From Marinithermofilum abyssi (GTDB lineage: Bacteria > Bacillota > Bacilli > Thermoactinomycetales > DSM-45169), in assembly GCF_014641195.1 (NCBI RefSeq), contig NZ_BMHQ01000008.1, positions 1 to 64,000 on the forward strand: a stretch of 64,000 nt of DNA, in the 5' to 3' direction. How positions within the stretch are numbered: the stretch's first letter is position 1; every line of letters begins with the position of its first letter. The notes beneath the pieces are model-generated. The model saw only the letters and a program-made list of their open reading frames with translations. It made no database searches and was not told where the DNA came from. The position numbers and the translations under genes are program-made. This document shows positions 39,466 through 49,918 of this stretch, piece by piece.

Positions 39466-42400
39466 TTACGAAGAAGACCGGTTTTGTTCACCGTCCATCT
39501 CCAGTCCCATCTGATCTCCCGCCGGTTCCTCGTCCTCATCGATTTCACGTATCTCGATCTCTTGTTCGTCTTCCGCCAGGATTTTCACGTCCATCCCGAG
39601 GCTTTGCAGCTCCTTGATCAAAACCTTGAACGACTCAGGCACACCCGGTTCCGGAACGTTTTCCCCTTTGACGATCGATTCATAGGTCTTGACGCGGCCC
39701 ACCACGTCATCCGACTTCACCGTGAGGATCTCTTGCAGCGTGTAGGCGGCGCCGTAAGCTTCCAGGGCCCAAACCTCCATCTCACCAAACCGCTGACCCC
39801 CGAACTGCGCTTTACCGCCTAAAGGCTGCTGCGTAACGAGGGAGTAGGGTCCGGTGGAACGGGCGTGGATCTTGTCATCCACCATGTGAGCCAATTTGAT
39901 CATATACATCACACCGACGGTGACGCGGTTTTCAAAAGGTTCACCGGTCCGGCCGTCGTAGAGAACGGTTTTTCCGTCGGGGTCCAATCCGGCCTCTTCC
40001 AGGGCGTTAAACACATCTTGCTCGGTTGCCCCGTCAAAAACCGGCGTAGCCATGTGCAGACCCATCTGGCGGGCCGCCATGCCCAAGTGCACCTCCAACA
40101 CCTGTCCGATGTTCATCCGGGAAGGCACACCCAAGGGATTGAGTACCACTTCCACCGGAGTCCCGTCCGGGAGGAAAGGCATATCTTCTTCGGGCAGCAC
40201 GCGGGCGATAACCCCTTTGTTTCCGTGACGCCCGGCCATCTTATCCCCTTCGGAAATTTTCCGTTTCTGGGCGATGTACACCCGGACCAACTGGTTCACA
40301 CCGGGAGGCAGCTCATCTCCGTTTTCCCGTTCGAACACTTTGACGTCCACAACAATCCCATCGGTACCGTGGGGCACGCGCAGGGAGGTATCCCGCACTT
40401 CCCGGGCCTTTTCACCGAAGATGGCATGCAAGAGGCGCTCTTCGGCAGTCAGTTCGGTAACCCCTTTGGGAGTCACTTTTCCGACCAGAATGTCGCCGGA
40501 TTTGATCTCGGCACCGATGCGGATAATTCCCCGTTCGTCCAGGTTTTTCAGCGCATCTTCACCTACGTTGGGGATATCCCGGGTGATCTCTTCCGGCCCC
40601 AGTTTGGTATCCCGGGCTTCCGACTCATATTCTTCGATGTGAATGGAGGTGTAAACATCCTCCTTCACCAATTTTTCACTGAGCAAAATGGCATCCTCGT
40701 AGTTGTACCCTTCCCAGGTCATGAAGGCTACGACCACGTTGCGGCCGAGAGCCATTTCCCCTTTGTCTGTGGAAGGACCGTCAGCGAGAGGAGTGCCGGC
40801 TTGCACCTTTTCACCCACACGCACGAAAGGCCGCTGGTTAATGCAAGTCCCTTGGTTGGAACGGATGAATTTGTGCAACTTATATTTGTCGAGATCGCCT
40901 TTGACCAGCTTCCCGTCCACTTCTTCCTCGTGGCGGACCCAGATCTCGTCGGCAGTCACCCGCTCCACAGTGCCCGGCCGTTTGGCCAGAACCATGACAC
41001 CGGAATCCACCGCTGCCTTGTACTCCATGCCCGTTCCGATAAACGGGGCTTCCGGCTTTAAGAGCGGCACGGCTTGCCGCTGCATGTTGGATCCCATCAA
41101 TGCGCGGTTGGAGTCGTCGTTTTCCAGGAAGGGAATGCAAGCAGTAGCGACAGAAACCACTTGTTTCGGCGACACGTCCATAAAGTCAACGCGTTCCCGC
41201 GCCACCGGCATGATCTCTTCTTTGTAACGGACAACCACTTGCTCATTGGCAAAGCGTCCTTCCTCATCCAGCGGCGCATTCGCCTGGGCAACATAGTAGT
41301 TGTCCTCTTCATCCGCCGTCAGGTAGACGATCTCATCGGTCACCTTGTTGGTTTCCGGATCCACTTTGCGGTACGGTGTTTCAATAAAGCCGTAATCGTT
41401 GATCCGCGCATAGCTGGACAAGGAGTTGATCAACCCGATGTTGGGTCCCTCCGGCGTTTCAATCGGACACATCCGGCCATAGTGGGAGTGGTGAACGTCC
41501 CGCACCTCAAAGCCGGCCCGTTCCCGGGTCAAACCGCCGGGGCCCAGAGCGGACAGACGCCGCTTGTGGGTCAATTCAGCCAGCGGGTTGGTCTGATCCA
41601 TGAACTGGGACAACTGGCTGGAACCGAAGAACTCCTTGATGGATGCGATGACCGGTCGGATATTGATCAATGCCTGGGGCGTGATCGCGTTGGCATCCTG
41701 AATCGACATCCGCTCCCGCACCACTCGTTCCATCCGGGACAACCCGATCCGGAACTGGTTCTGCAAGAGTTCACCCACGGAACGCAGACGACGGTTGCCC
41801 AAATGGTCAATGTCGTCGGTGCTTCCGACACCATGCAGCAGATTGATGAAATAGTTGATCGACGCGATGATGTCTTCCGGGGTAATATGTTTAACGGACT
41901 GATCCACCTGCCCGTTGGAGATCACGTTGATAACTTTTCCGTCTTGGGTGGGAGAGAAAATTTTCAACGTCTGCAGATTCAAAGAACCGTCTTCCGGCAC
42001 GCCGCCGCGTACGCTGTATTCGACCCGGCCAAGACCTCCTTCCAGATAGGGGAGAAGTTTATCCAAGATGCGGCGGTCCACCACCTGACCGGCTTCGGCG
42101 ATAATTTCCCCGGTTTCCGGATCGACCACAGTCTCCGCCAAACGCTGGTTCAAGAGACGGTTTTTGATATGCAGCTTTTTGTTCATTTTGTACCGGCCCA
42201 CATTGGCCAGGTCGTACCGTTTCGGATCGAAGAAACGAGAGTACAAAAGACTGCGGGCGTTGTCCGCCGTCGGCGGTTCACCCGGACGCAGACGCTCATA
42301 GATCTCGATCAACGCCTTTTCGGTGTTGCCCGTGTTGTCTTTGTCCAGCGTGTTGCGGATATATTCATCTTCTCCCAGCAAATCGAGGATCTCCGCATCA

Positions 42401-43005
42401 CTGCTGAATCCCAGAGCACGCAAAAGGACCGTCACCGGAATCTTCCTCGTGCGATCGATACGCACATAGATGATATCCTTGGCGTCGGTTTCAAATTCCA
42501 GCCATGCCCCACGGTTGGGGATTACGGTAGCCGTGTACGTCGGTTTTCCGTTTTTGTCCACTTTGCTGCTGTAGTACACGCTGGGCGAGCGGACCAACTG
42601 GCTGACGATGACCCGTTCTGCACCGTTGATAATGAAGGTGCCGGTATCGGTCATCAACGGGAAGTCGCCCATGAACACTTCCTGTTCTTTCACTTCACCG
42701 GTTTCTTTGTTGATGAGACGCACTTTGACGCGGAGAGGCGCCGCATACGTGACATCTCGTTCTTTTGCCTCATCGACAGAGTACTTGGGTTCTTCCAAGG
42801 TGTAATCGATGAACTCCAGAACCAAGTTGCCGGTGAAATCCTCAATCGGCGAAATATCCTGGAACATCTCTCTCAGGCCCTGATCCAAGAACCATTGGTA
42901 AGAACGCTGCTGGATCTCGATCAGGTTGGGCAGTTCGAGAACTTCATTGATTCTCGCATAGCTGCGCCGTTGCCGACGACCGTATTGGACTAGTTTACCT
43001 GCCAA
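39466..43005 (-). CDS. rpoB: DNA-directed RNA polymerase subunit beta
   Basis: 1179 residues starting with TTG ([19 protein letters not shown]), as in B. subtilis, after GGGGGGAG. The rifampicin-pocket region near 460-520 ([20 protein letters not shown] and [20 protein letters not shown]) is wild type. The C-terminus has [23 protein letters not shown] followed by an acidic tail. A leader of about 280 bases separates it from its presumed promoter. Confidence 0.98.
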   Translation of the reverse strand: MAGKLVQYGRRQRRSYARINEVLELPNLIEIQQRSYQWFLDQGLREMFQDISPIEDFTGNLVLEFIDYTLEEPKYSVDEAKERDVTYAAPLRVKVRLINKETGEVKEQEVFMGDFPLMTDTGTFIINGAERVIVSQLVRSPSVYYSSKVDKNGKPTYTATVIPNRGAWLEFETDAKDIIYVRIDRTRKIPVTVLLRALGFSSDAEILDLLGEDEYIRNTLDKDNTGNTEKALIEIYERLRPGEPPTADNARSLLYSRFFDPKRYDLANVGRYKMNKKLHIKNRLLNQRLAETVVDPETGEIIAEAGQVVDRRILDKLLPYLEGGLGRVEYSVRGGVPEDGSLNLQTLKIFSPTQDGKVINVISNGQVDQSVKHITPEDIIASINYFINLLHGVGSTDDIDHLGNRRLRSVGELLQNQFRIGLSRMERVVRERMSIQDANAITPQALINIRPVIASIKEFFGSSQLSQFMDQTNPLAELTHKRRLSALGPGGLTRERAGFEVRDVHHSHYGRMCPIETPEGPNIGLINSLSSYARINDYGFIETPYRKVDPETNKVTDEIVYLTADEEDNYYVAQANAPLDEEGRFANEQVVVRYKEEIMPVARERVDFMDVSPKQVVSVATACIPFLENDDSNRALMGSNMQRQAVPLLKPEAPFIGTGMEYKAAVDSGVMVLAKRPGTVERVTADEIWVRHEEEVDGKLVKGDLDKYKLHKFIRSNQGTCINQRPFVRVGEKVQAGTPLADGPSTDKGEMALGRNVVVAFMTWEGYNYEDAILLSEKLVKEDVYTSIHIEEYESEARDTKLGPEEITRDIPNVGEDALKNLDERGIIRIGAEIKSGDILVGKVTPKGVTELTAEERLLHAIFGEKAREVRDTSLRVPHGTDGIVVDVKVFERENGDELPPGVNQLVRVYIAQKRKISEGDKMAGRHGNKGVIARVLPEEDMPFLPDGTPVEVVLNPLGVPSRMNIGQVLEVHLGMAARQMGLHMATPVFDGATEQDVFNALEEAGLDPDGKTVLYDGRTGEPFENRVTVGVMYMIKLAHMVDDKIHARSTGPYSLVTQQPLGGKAQFGGQRFGEMEVWALEAYGAAYTLQEILTVKSDDVVGRVKTYESIVKGENVPEPGVPESFKVLIKELQSLGMDVKILAEDEQEIEIREIDEDEEPAGDQMGLEMDGEQNRSSS

Positions 43006-43013
43006 ACGAGCTC

Positions 43014-43287
43014 CCCCCTCGAACCCAGTCGATTGACGCGTGATCGGTCACAGGGTACGCTGCCACGCCTCAATACTGTTGGACACTCAGGTTCAATAGT
43101 GACTTGTGGTTCCCGCACACCCCATGATTGTGCGTAGAATTTATGGATGGATAACCTCTTTTTTCCAACAGGGAAAGGTCTATTTTTCTATGGTAACCCA
43201 AACAAGAGGTTCTTATTCACGAAAAAACACCCCGTTGCCTCGGTGAAAATAATATTCCACAAGCATTGGGTTTGTTAGCATTTTAAA
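43014..43287 (-). other. rpoB leader region, gene-free
   Basis: About 275 untranslated bases. AACCTCTT (43153-43160) and AAGAGGTT (43204-43211) are a perfect 8-bp inverted repeat around an AT-rich interior. On the minus strand a T6 (about 43226) follows a short weak stem, which could be an early terminator. I recognise no known leader family. Confidence 0.4.
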
Positions 43288-43316
43288 ACGATACCACAAG
43301 GGAGAATCGGTGTCAA
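43288..43316 (-). promoter_or_regulatory. Candidate rpoB promoter
   Basis: Perfect TTGACA (43316-43311), 17-base spacer, TATCGT (43293-43288) on the minus strand. The -10 is weak. The stop codon of the upstream methyltransferase gene is the TGA inside the -35 box. Confidence 0.55.
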
Positions 43317-43924
43317 CGTTCTGTTCCCTTTTCTCCCCGCAGGATCCAAAACCCTTTTTTTCTAGTAACGAGTTCTACCTGCGGGAAAAGATGTTCCAAT
43401 TTCTCCCGCGCCGAGGCACCGCCTTGTTGTTTGCGGATGACGACCCACAGTTCACCGCCAGGCAGTAAATGCTCCGCTGATTCTTCAAACAAACGATACA
43501 CGGTTTTTTTCCCGGCTCGAATCGGTGGATTCGTGAGAATCGTCGCAAAGGACCGGCCTTGAATCGCAGAAAAGCCGTCGCTTTCTAATACTTCCACCCG
43601 GTCTGCGACACCATTGGTGTCCGCATTCTTCCGCGCAAGTTCCAAGGCGCGGCGGTTCACATCCACCATCGTAACCCGGCACTCCGGTGCTACAGCAGCA
43701 CTCACCACCCCCACCGGACCGTAACCGCAGCCAAGGTCCAAAATATCTCCCGCTTCCGGAAGTATCATGGTTTCGATCAACAGGCGCGTGCCGAAATCGA
43801 TCCCTTTTTTGGAAAAGACGCCGGCATCCGCCTGAAAATGAAACGTACGCCCGCGAAGGTCGGCAATGATGCGGCGGTCTTCCCCCGATGATCCGGGTTC
43901 GGAACTGTAATAGTGGTCTGCCAT
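43313..43924 (-). CDS. RsmC-like class I SAM methyltransferase (YbxB family)
   Basis: 203 residues. Motif I ILDLGCGYGPVGVVSA, acidic VTMVDVNRRALELA and the N6-adenine/guanine-type catalytic motif TNPPIRAG mark it as an MTS-family N-methyltransferase like RsmC, which modifies 16S rRNA. In B. subtilis the equivalent gene between rplL and rpoB is ybxB. I use the second ATG (43924), since GAGGTG lies 7 bases upstream of it. Substrate not proven. Confidence 0.87.
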   Translation of the reverse strand: MADHYYSSEPGSSGEDRRIIADLRGRTFHFQADAGVFSKKGIDFGTRLLIETMILPEAGDILDLGCGYGPVGVVSAAVAPECRVTMVDVNRRALELARKNADTNGVADRVEVLESDGFSAIQGRSFATILTNPPIRAGKKTVYRLFEESAEHLLPGGELWVVIRKQQGGASAREKLEHLFPQVELVTRKKGFWILRGEKGTER

Positions 43925-43946
43925 TTCCATTCACCTCGACGGATAT

Positions 43947-43977
43947 AAAAGAACCCGCCGACGAACCGCCGGCGGGT
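43947..43977 (-). terminator. Terminator after rplL
   Basis: ACCCGCCG, 9-base loop, CGGCGGGT, then TTCTTTT on the minus strand. It probably lowers transcription from rplJL into the methyltransferase and rpoBC. Confidence 0.75.
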
Positions 43978-43995
43978 CCGGTTGCAGGCGAAACG

Positions 43996-44361
43996 TTATT
44001 TGAGTTCCACCTTTGCACCGGCTTCTTCCAACTGGGATTTGATGTCTTCGGCTTCCTCTTTGGATACGCCTTCTTTGACCGGGCTCGGAGCGCCGTCCAC
44101 GAGGGCTTTGGCTTCTTTGAGGCCCAGTCCGGTGATGCCGCGAACAGCTTTGATGACATTGATTTTGGAGGAACCGGCATCAGCCAGGATCACATCGAAT
44201 TCGGTTTGTTCTTCGGCAGCTTCACCAGCAGCTGCACCGCCGGCAACGGCCACCGGTGCAGCGGCGGTCACGCCGAATTCTTCTTCGATTGCTTTAACCA
44301 AGTCGTTCAGTTCGAGCACGCTCATGCCTTTGATGGCTTCAATAATTTGCTCTTTGCTCAT
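43996..44361 (-). CDS. rplL: 50S ribosomal protein L7/L12
   Basis: 121 residues: an N-terminal dimerisation helix pair ([20 protein letters not shown]), an Ala/Gly-rich hinge ([17 protein letters not shown]) and the C-terminal domain with [31 protein letters not shown] that recruits elongation factors. 72 bases after rplJ. Confidence 0.98.
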   Translation of the reverse strand: MSKEQIIEAIKGMSVLELNDLVKAIEEEFGVTAAAPVAVAGGAAAGEAAEEQTEFDVILADAGSSKINVIKAVRGITGLGLKEAKALVDGAPSPVKEGVSKEEAEDIKSQLEEAGAKVELK

Positions 44362-44433
44362 GAGAATACCTCCTTAATATCGTCCATTGTGTATGGTGGG
44401 TAAACCATTGGAATCGGTTTTTTTCGATCCAAC

Positions 44434-44946
44434 TTAAGCTTCTTGAGCTTCTTCGCCTTCGCCGTCTTTGTCGGCAACGGCTTTGACAGCCAGGGCGAAG
44501 TTCCGCATCGGTGCTTGCAGCACGCTGAGCAGCATGGACAAGAGTCCTTCGCGGGAAGGCAGGTCCGCCAGCTCCTTGATTTGATCCAGGGAGACGACGT
44601 TTCCTTCCACGATGCCAGCCTTGATTTCCAGGGCTTTGTGATCTTTGGCGAACTTGTGAAGCACTTTGGCCGGGGCCACGGCATCCTCTGGAGAGAAAGC
44701 GATGGCGGTCGGGCCTACCAGGTGTTCATCCAGTTCGCTGTAGTTGACTTCCGCTGCTGCGCGGCGTACCATCGTGTTTTTCAACACTTTGTACTCCACG
44801 CCGGCTTCCCGCAGCTGTTTCCGCAGCTCGTTCATTTCGGCCACGGTCAGACCGCGGTAGTCCGTCAGAATGGTGCTTTTGCTGTTTTGCAGTTTCTCGA
44901 CAATCTCAGCAACCACTTCTTTTTTCTTTTCGATTGCAGTGGACAT
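44434..44946 (-). CDS. rplJ: 50S ribosomal protein L10
   Basis: 170 residues. [37 protein letters not shown] is the RNA-binding domain; the C-terminal helix carries L7/L12 dimers. ATG 44946 is 8 bases after AAGGAGGT. Preceded by an L10 leader with an intrinsic attenuator. Confidence 0.97.
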   Translation of the reverse strand: MSTAIEKKKEVVAEIVEKLQNSKSTILTDYRGLTVAEMNELRKQLREAGVEYKVLKNTMVRRAAAEVNYSELDEHLVGPTAIAFSPEDAVAPAKVLHKFAKDHKALEIKAGIVEGNVVSLDQIKELADLPSREGLLSMLLSVLQAPMRNFALAVKAVADKDGEGEEAQEA

Positions 44947-44952
44947 GAACAC

Positions 44953-45110
44953 ACCTCCTTAAAGGGGAAATCCGCCCATGAAAAAAGCCTTCGCGCAGAC
45001 AGACGAAGGCCGGGAACTGTGCAATCCTCGCACAGAGAAACCCTAGGTTTCTCGTTCCTCTACCTCGGCTGGCTTTTTAAGCACCCAGGGTGCCCCGGCT
45101 GTCTACGGTA
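44953..45110 (-). ncRNA. Ribosomal L10 leader with attenuator
   Basis: Between rplA and rplJ the minus strand folds into several stems (for example GAGAAACC...GGTTTCTC near 45055-45037 and CTGTGCGAGG...GCACAG) and ends with GCCTTCG, loop, CGAAGGC and T6 (45010-44981), an intrinsic terminator 30 bases before the ribosome site. This is the layout of the L10 autoregulatory leader of Firmicutes, which binds the L10-L12 complex. Confidence 0.8.
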
Positions 45111-45161
45111 GTGCTCTTTTCAATTGTGGGGATTGGCTTCCTGTATCTCAAACCGCTTCAA

Positions 45162-45860
45162 TCAGCGGCCGGTGAAACGGGAAGTGTTGACGGTGACGCC
45201 CGGTCCCATCGTAGAGGAAACCGCAGCGTTGCGTACGTACTGCCCTTTGGCGGCAGCCGGCTTGGCTTTCAGCAAAGCTTCCAGCAAAGCTTGGAAGTTC
45301 TCAGCCAGTTTTTCGGTGTCAAAAGAGACTTTGCCGATCGGTGCGTGGACATTGCCGGATTTGTCGGCACGATATTCCACTTTACCGGCTTTGATCTCTT
45401 TGACGGCTTTCTCCACTTCGAAGGTGACGGTGCCGGTTTTCGGGTTCGGCATCATGCCGCGGGGACCCAGGATCCGACCCAGTTTACCCACTTGAGCCAT
45501 CATGTCCGGGGTAGCTACCACCACATCGAAGTCCAGCCAACCCTGGCTCACTTTGTTCACCAAGTCTTCGTCACCGACAAAGTCGGCTCCGGCTTGTTCC
45601 GCTTCTTTCGCTTTTTCGCCTTTGGCGAATACCAGCACCCGTTTGGTTTTCCCGGTGCCATGCGGCAATACGACCGCACCGCGTACTTGCTGGTCGGCGC
45701 GCTTGGTGTCGATGCCCAGGCGGAATGCAGCCTCGACGGTTTCGTCAAACTTGGCCGGGGCAACTTCTTTCACCAGCTGAATCGCTTCTTCCAGCTCGTA
45801 AGCTCGTTCCCGGTCGATTTTCTTCAGCGCTTCTTGAAACTTTTTACCATGTTTAGCCAC
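45162..45860 (-). CDS. rplA: 50S ribosomal protein L1
   Basis: 232 residues beginning with GTG ([21 protein letters not shown]), 8 bases after AAGGGAG. Blocks [35 protein letters not shown] and [12 protein letters not shown] are typical. L1 forms the L1 stalk at the E site and can repress rplKA. The frame is open upstream to 45902 without a ribosome site. Confidence 0.97.
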   Translation of the reverse strand: MAKHGKKFQEALKKIDRERAYELEEAIQLVKEVAPAKFDETVEAAFRLGIDTKRADQQVRGAVVLPHGTGKTKRVLVFAKGEKAKEAEQAGADFVGDEDLVNKVSQGWLDFDVVVATPDMMAQVGKLGRILGPRGMMPNPKTGTVTFEVEKAVKEIKAGKVEYRADKSGNVHAPIGKVSFDTEKLAENFQALLEALLKAKPAAAKGQYVRNAAVSSTMGPGVTVNTSRFTGR

Positions 45861-45952
45861 GGTATTCACTCCCTTCGTGGTAATAACGGAAATTCCTCCC
45901 ACACGCGCTCTTCACCCGCGGCGGCAAAGAGAGCGTTTCGTCCGTCATCGAA

Positions 45953-46378
45953 TCAGTCTTCGACGACGATACCCATGCTGCGGGCGGTGCCTTCCACCAT
46001 CCGCATGGCTGCTTCCACATCAGCAGCGTTCAAGTCGGGCATTTTGATTTCGGCAATCTCGCGGATTTTGTCCCGCTTGATGGTGGCCACTTTGTTCTTG
46101 TTGGGCTCGCCGGAACCTTTGTCCAGGCCCGCTGCCTTTTTCAACAGAACTGCTGCCGGCGGAGTCTTCGTGATGAAGTCGAAAGACCGGTCCTCATAAA
46201 CGGTGATCTCCACCGGGATGATCATGCCGGCTTGGTCTTGGGTCCGGGCGTTGAATTCTTTACAAAAGCCCATGATGTTCACACCGGCTTGACCCAGTGC
46301 AGGACCGACCGGCGGTGCCGGGTTCGCTTTGCCGGCAGGAATCTGTAGCTTGACGACTTTCATGACTTTTTTGGCCAC
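45953..46378 (-). CDS. rplK: 50S ribosomal protein L11
   Basis: 141 residues, the standard length, starting with GTG ([30 protein letters not shown]) 8 bases after AGGAGGTT. L11 binds the GTPase-associated rRNA and is needed for RelA activation. The C-terminus [15 protein letters not shown] is typical. Confidence 0.97.
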   Translation of the reverse strand: MAKKVMKVVKLQIPAGKANPAPPVGPALGQAGVNIMGFCKEFNARTQDQAGMIIPVEITVYEDRSFDFITKTPPAAVLLKKAAGLDKGSGEPNKNKVATIKRDKIREIAEIKMPDLNAADVEAAMRMVEGTARSMGIVVED

Positions 46379-46550
46379 GCTGTTCAACCTCCTTTGAAGA
46401 AAAGTGGTTCCCTCGGGTCCGTTGTACCCTCCCACGGAAAAGAGGCCCTTTAACGGTTTAGCCGTCCAGGACGGTCACACCGAGCAAAGGGAATCTCAAA
46501 CAATCCAACTTTACCATAACCGCTGCCAAAATTGAAGGCAGGTTCCAAAG

Positions 46551-47084
46551 TTAAATTTTTTCCACTTGGTTGAAGTCGAGTTCCACCGGGGTTTCCCGAC
46601 CGAACATATTGACAAGGACCTTCAGCTTCTGCCGGTTCACATCCACTTCCTCAATGTTGCCGACGAAGTTGGCAAAGGGGCCCTCTTTCACTTTGACCGT
46701 TTCGGAAACGGCGAAATCCACTTTGGGACGCGCCTCTTCCATCCCCATCTGGTGAAGGATGGCCTGCACCTCATCCGGCATAAGGGGAGTGGGTTTTGAC
46801 CCTGCCCCAGGCGACCCGACAAACCCAGTCACCCCTGGCGTGTTGCGCACGACGTACCACGAGTCGTCCGTCATCACCATTTCCACGAGGACATATCCCG
46901 GAAAAACCTTGCGCTGAACAGTCTTGCGCTTACCATCCTTATGCTCGATTTCCTCTTCCGTCGGTACGAGGACACGGAAGATCTTATCTTGCATATCCAT
47001 GGAATGCACGCGTTTTTCCAGGTTGGTTTTCACTTTGTTCTCGTAGCCGGAATACGTGTGGACAACATACCAATTCTTCTCCAT
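46551..47084 (-). CDS. nusG: Transcription elongation/termination factor NusG
   Basis: 177 residues. NGN domain [26 protein letters not shown] and [30 protein letters not shown], then the KOW domain ([17 protein letters not shown]). Binds RNA polymerase and affects pausing. Located between secE and rplK; the gap to rplK (46379-46550) may hold a weak promoter (TTCAAT, 17 bases, TAAAGT). Confidence 0.97.
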   Translation of the reverse strand: MEKNWYVVHTYSGYENKVKTNLEKRVHSMDMQDKIFRVLVPTEEEIEHKDGKRKTVQRKVFPGYVLVEMVMTDDSWYVVRNTPGVTGFVGSPGAGSKPTPLMPDEVQAILHQMGMEEARPKVDFAVSETVKVKEGPFANFVGNIEEVDVNRQKLKVLVNMFGRETPVELDFNQVEKI

Positions 47085-47138
47085 GAAATCAGGGCAGTTT
47101 CGCCCTGTCCCCCCTTACGACTTTTTTCCGCCGACACA

Positions 47139-47348
47139 TCAGGTGATCCGATTGACCAGCGACAGGATTCCGTAGTCAATGATTCCGAGGAACAAAGTCA
47201 TGATAACGACCACCGTCAAAACCACCAGGGTATAGCTGATCAGCTCCTGACGGCTAGGCCATTTGACTTTCTTCAGTTCGGCAACTCCGGACCGAAAGAA
47301 GTCGGCGATACCGGTCACACTGCGCTTGATGCGGCCGAGAAAACCCAT
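47139..47348 (-). CDS. secE: Preprotein translocase subunit SecE
   Basis: 69 residues with one C-terminal membrane helix (about 40-60) preceded by the amphipathic element ELKKVKWPSRQELISYTLVV. Essential clamp of SecY. Single-helix Gram-positive form. Confidence 0.96.
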   Translation of the reverse strand: MGFLGRIKRSVTGIADFFRSGVAELKKVKWPSRQELISYTLVVLTVVVIMTLFLGIIDYGILSLVNRIT

Positions 47349-47396
47349 GCGCTTACCCTCCCATGTGAAAATCTCGCTGTCACTTTGGAACGCCGA

Positions 47397-47546
47397 TCAT
47401 TTGGTTTCGCGATGAATGGTGTGACTGTTGCAACGAGGGCAGTATTTCCGGAATTCCATCCGGTCGGGATGCTTCCGTTTATTTTTAGTGGAGGAATAGT
47501 TTCGCTCCTTACATTCCGTACAAGCCAGCGTCATCAACACCCGCAT
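47397..47546 (-). CDS. rpmG: 50S ribosomal protein L33, zinc-binding form
   Basis: 49 residues. Zinc ligands CTEC and CPRC flank the family core [21 protein letters not shown]. The ATG at 47546 is 8 bases after AAGGAGG. First gene of the rpmG-secE-nusG unit. Confidence 0.96.
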   Translation of the reverse strand: MRVLMTLACTECKERNYSSTKNKRKHPDRMEFRKYCPRCNSHTIHRETK

Positions 47547-47608
47547 GCGAACACCTCCTTGACTCGCACTCAAGACGGTCTGAGGGCGTAATACAAAATA
47601 CCCCACCA

Positions 47609-47637
47609 ACTTTATCACAGAGATAAAAACATGTCAA
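47609..47637 (-). promoter_or_regulatory. rpmG-secE-nusG promoter (sigma-A)
   Basis: Perfect TTGACA (47637-47632), 17-base spacer, TAAAGT (47614-47609) on the minus strand, about 60 bases upstream of rpmG. Confidence 0.75.
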
Positions 47638-47843
47638 CCAAATCATGTCTTTCCAGTATTAACCCTTTCTTTAGGGAAATAAACAACCGTTAAAGAAGCT
47701 CTTTTCCCTCCAAAAAGAATGGATGGTTGCGGGAAGGGAATCCAGCTCCAGCTTCCCTTGCGGCGTTCAACAAATCTTTACAAATGGACCGAAAAACAGA
47801 AGGAAATTTGACATATGATGTCGAATGGTAAGAGCCGAACACA

Positions 47844-47866
47844 GAAAAAACAGGCAGAGCCTGTTT
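47844..47866 (-). terminator. Terminator after sigH
   Basis: AAACAGGC, 3-base loop, GCCTGTTT and further T residues on the minus strand. Together with the hairpin at 47891-47911 it closes the sigH transcript. The rest of 47619-47916 (about 300 bases) shows only the rpmG promoter and no gene. Confidence 0.8.
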
Positions 47867-47890
47867 AAAAAATGAAGAGGACGGGTATAA

Positions 47891-47911
47891 AAAGCACCGG
47901 TTTCCCAGTGC
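47891..47911 (-). terminator. First hairpin after the sigH stop codon
   Basis: GCACTGG, GAAA tetraloop, CCGGTGC and TTTTTA on the minus strand, a 7-bp stem with one T-G pair, six bases after the stop codon. Confidence 0.65.
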
Positions 47912-47916
47912 ACCCG

Positions 47917-48576
47917 TCACGAAGTCAGCTCTCGTACTTCGAGGTACCGTTCCAGTTTCCTTTTCACCCGTTGCAAAGCATTATCGATGGATTTCACATG
48001 ACGGTTGAGATCCACCGCAATCTCTTGATAGGAACGGCCATCCAAATACAGCATGAGGACCTGTCTTTCCAACTCGCTCAAAATTTGCGACATTTTATCT
48101 TCGATGTCGTCAAACTCCTCTTGGTTGATATACAGCTCCTCCGGATCCGATACACGTCCGCCGGTCAAGATGTCCATCAACGTCCGGTCGGAATCCTCGT
48201 CATAGATCGGCTTGTCCAAGGAAACATAGGAATTCAAGGGGATGTGCTTCTGTCGGGTGGCCGTTTTGATGGCCGTGATAATCTGCCGGGTGATGCACAA
48301 CTCGGCAAATGCCTTGAAGGAAGCGAGCTTGTCCCCGCGGAAATCCCGGATCGCCTTATAAAGCCCAATCATCCCTTCTTGCACGATATCCTCGTGGTCG
48401 GCGCCAATGAGAAAGTAAGACCGCGCTTTCGCCCGCACGAAGTTTTTGTATTTGTTGATCAACTCTTCAAGGGCGGTGCTGTCGCCACTGCGCACTCGAT
48501 CCACCAGCTCTTCGTCGGTCATCATCCTGTAGTCAGTCAAGTCAGTCACCATGCTCACTTGAAGATTGACGCTCAC
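47917..48576 (-). CDS. sigH: RNA polymerase sigma factor SigH (Spo0H)
   Basis: 219 residues. Region 2 NFVRAKARSYFLIGADHEDIVQEGMIGLYKAIRDF and the region ITRQIITAIKTATRQKHIPLNSYVSLDKP are nearly those of B. subtilis SigH; region 4 has LDGRSYQEIAVDLNRHVKSIDNALQRVKRKLE. SigH directs early sporulation and transition-state genes. I favour a GTG start at 48576 (6 bases after GGAGGG); the ATG at 48582 abuts the ribosome site. The N-terminal dozen residues are not family-conserved. Confidence 0.95.
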   Translation of the reverse strand: MSVNLQVSMVTDLTDYRMMTDEELVDRVRSGDSTALEELINKYKNFVRAKARSYFLIGADHEDIVQEGMIGLYKAIRDFRGDKLASFKAFAELCITRQIITAIKTATRQKHIPLNSYVSLDKPIYDEDSDRTLMDILTGGRVSDPEELYINQEEFDDIEDKMSQILSELERQVLMLYLDGRSYQEIAVDLNRHVKSIDNALQRVKRKLERYLEVRELTS

Positions 48577-48620
48577 CTTCATCCCTCCGACCCATTAGCT
48601 GGAAAACCCAAGATAAATAC

Positions 48621-48650
48621 ATTATAGCCGAGTTGCAACAAAAACGTCAA
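48621..48650 (-). promoter_or_regulatory. sigH promoter (sigma-A)
   Basis: TTGACG (48650-48645), 18-base spacer, perfect TATAAT (48626-48621) on the minus strand, 45 bases before the sigH start and right after the rae1 stop codon. Confidence 0.8.
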
Positions 48651-48658
48651 TTTTTCTC

Positions 48659-49162
48659 CTATTTTTTCCGTCTCCATTTTTCAAAAGTTTTTAGCACATC
48701 CTCTCCCAGCCCATGTCCCAAGGTATGCCGCTCTTGCCACTGTTCCTCTATTTTTTTTCGCACCCGGCCTTTCAGAGATTGCATCTCCTCCAAGAGTTCC
48801 CGGGCAGAAATCCGGTAGGCCCCCTGACCAAACACCATGCGCTGCTCCAAATAATCGGAAGTAGCCACGTAGATGCGGCGGGAAGGATGACGGAACTTTC
48901 GAACCAGCCGTTCGATCAACTGGTCGGCCGTTTCATGTTCCTTGGTAAAGTAAACCGTCACCCGCTGGTCTTTAAACCGGCTTTCCCCGCCGGGCGTTCG
49001 ATGGGCATCGAAGACGAGGAACACCTTTCGGCCGGAAGCCGCCTGATATTCCGACAACATCGCGGTCAGCTGCAGCCGTGCATCCTCCAGCGGAAAAGAA
49101 GACCAACCGTTCTCAATAGCGCCTATCACGTTGTATCCGTCCACGATCAGCCACTCTTCCAT
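48659..49162 (-). CDS. rae1: NYN/PIN-domain ribosome-associated endonuclease Rae1 (YacP)
   Basis: 167 residues. The NYN domain opens with WLIVDGYNVIGAI (catalytic Asp8) and continues with VFLVFDAHRTPGG, TADQLIERLVRK and IYVATSDYLEQRMVFGQGAYRISARELLEEM, the acidic residues expected for a PIN-like nuclease. In B. subtilis Rae1 enters the ribosomal A site and cleaves certain mRNAs. Conserved order sigH-rae1-rlmB-mrnC. Confidence 0.92.
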   Translation of the reverse strand: MEEWLIVDGYNVIGAIENGWSSFPLEDARLQLTAMLSEYQAASGRKVFLVFDAHRTPGGESRFKDQRVTVYFTKEHETADQLIERLVRKFRHPSRRIYVATSDYLEQRMVFGQGAYRISARELLEEMQSLKGRVRKKIEEQWQERHTLGHGLGEDVLKTFEKWRRKK

Positions 49163-49174
49163 GTCAGCCTCCGT

Positions 49175-49918
49175 CTACTCCTGCCGCTTTCGAAGCACTT
49201 CATACATCAAAAGGGCAGCGGCCACAGATGCATTGAGAGAAGAGACACGTCCTTTCATCGGCAGCTGAATCAACAGGTCACACTTCTCCTTCAACAGCCG
49301 GCTGATCCCTTTTCCCTCATTTCCAATAACGAGAGCGGTGGGAAGCGTGTAGTCAACCCGACTGTAACTTTGCGGTGCCTGGGCATCGCTGCCGATCAGC
49401 CACACCCCTTGTTCCTTCAATTCATCCGCCGTCCGATTCAAGTTGGTTACCCGGACCACCGGCACATGCTCGATCGCACCGGCGCTGGTTTTGGCCACGG
49501 TGCTCGTCAGACCTACCGCCCGCCGTTTGGGAATGATCACCCCATGTACTCCCGTCGCATCGGCCGTCCGCAGGATGGAACCCAAATTATGCGGATCCTC
49601 AATCCCGTCCAGCAGGAGGAAGAACGGTGATTCCCCGCGGAATTCGGCCCGTGCGAATATATCCTCCAGCCGGGCATAGTCAAAAGAAGCCACCTGGGCC
49701 ATCACGCCTTGGTGGTTCCCTCCTTCGGCCAGCTGATCCAACCGGCGCCGGGGTACCTGGCTCACCGGTATTCCCCGCTCCTGGGCCAGACGCAGGATCT
49801 CTTTGATCCCCCCTTTTCCCTTGGCTGCGCCTTCCGCCACCAGCAGCTTGTCCGTACTGCGGCCCCTGGAGAGAGCTTCTTTTACCGAATGGCGCCCCAT
49901 CACCCATTCATTATTCAT
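49175..49918 (-). CDS. rlmB: 23S rRNA (guanosine-2'-O-)-methyltransferase RlmB (TrmH family)
   Basis: 247-residue SPOUT methyltransferase. An N-terminal L30e-like substrate domain (WVMGRHSVKEALSRGRS) is followed by the knotted domain: DGIEDPHNLGSILRTADATG, then GNEGKGISRLLKEKCDLLIQLPM and SLNASVAAALLMYEVLR. Likely target G2251. It overlaps mrnC by 8 bases. Confidence 0.93.
   Translation of the reverse strand: MNNEWVMGRHSVKEALSRGRSTDKLLVAEGAAKGKGGIKEILRLAQERGIPVSQVPRRRLDQLAEGGNHQGVMAQVASFDYARLEDIFARAEFRGESPFFLLLDGIEDPHNLGSILRTADATGVHGVIIPKRRAVGLTSTVAKTSAGAIEHVPVVRVTNLNRTADELKEQGVWLIGSDAQAPQSYSRVDYTLPTALVIGNEGKGISRLLKEKCDLLIQLPMKGRVSSLNASVAAALLMYEVLRKRQE

Noticed and set aside
41074-42993. A 639-codon plus-strand open frame opposite rpoB
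   Set aside because: Antisense shadow; the rpoB frame is conserved along its whole length.
47690-47920. A 76-codon minus-strand open frame downstream of sigH
   Set aside because: It spans the sigH terminators, lacks a ribosome site and has no recognisable composition.
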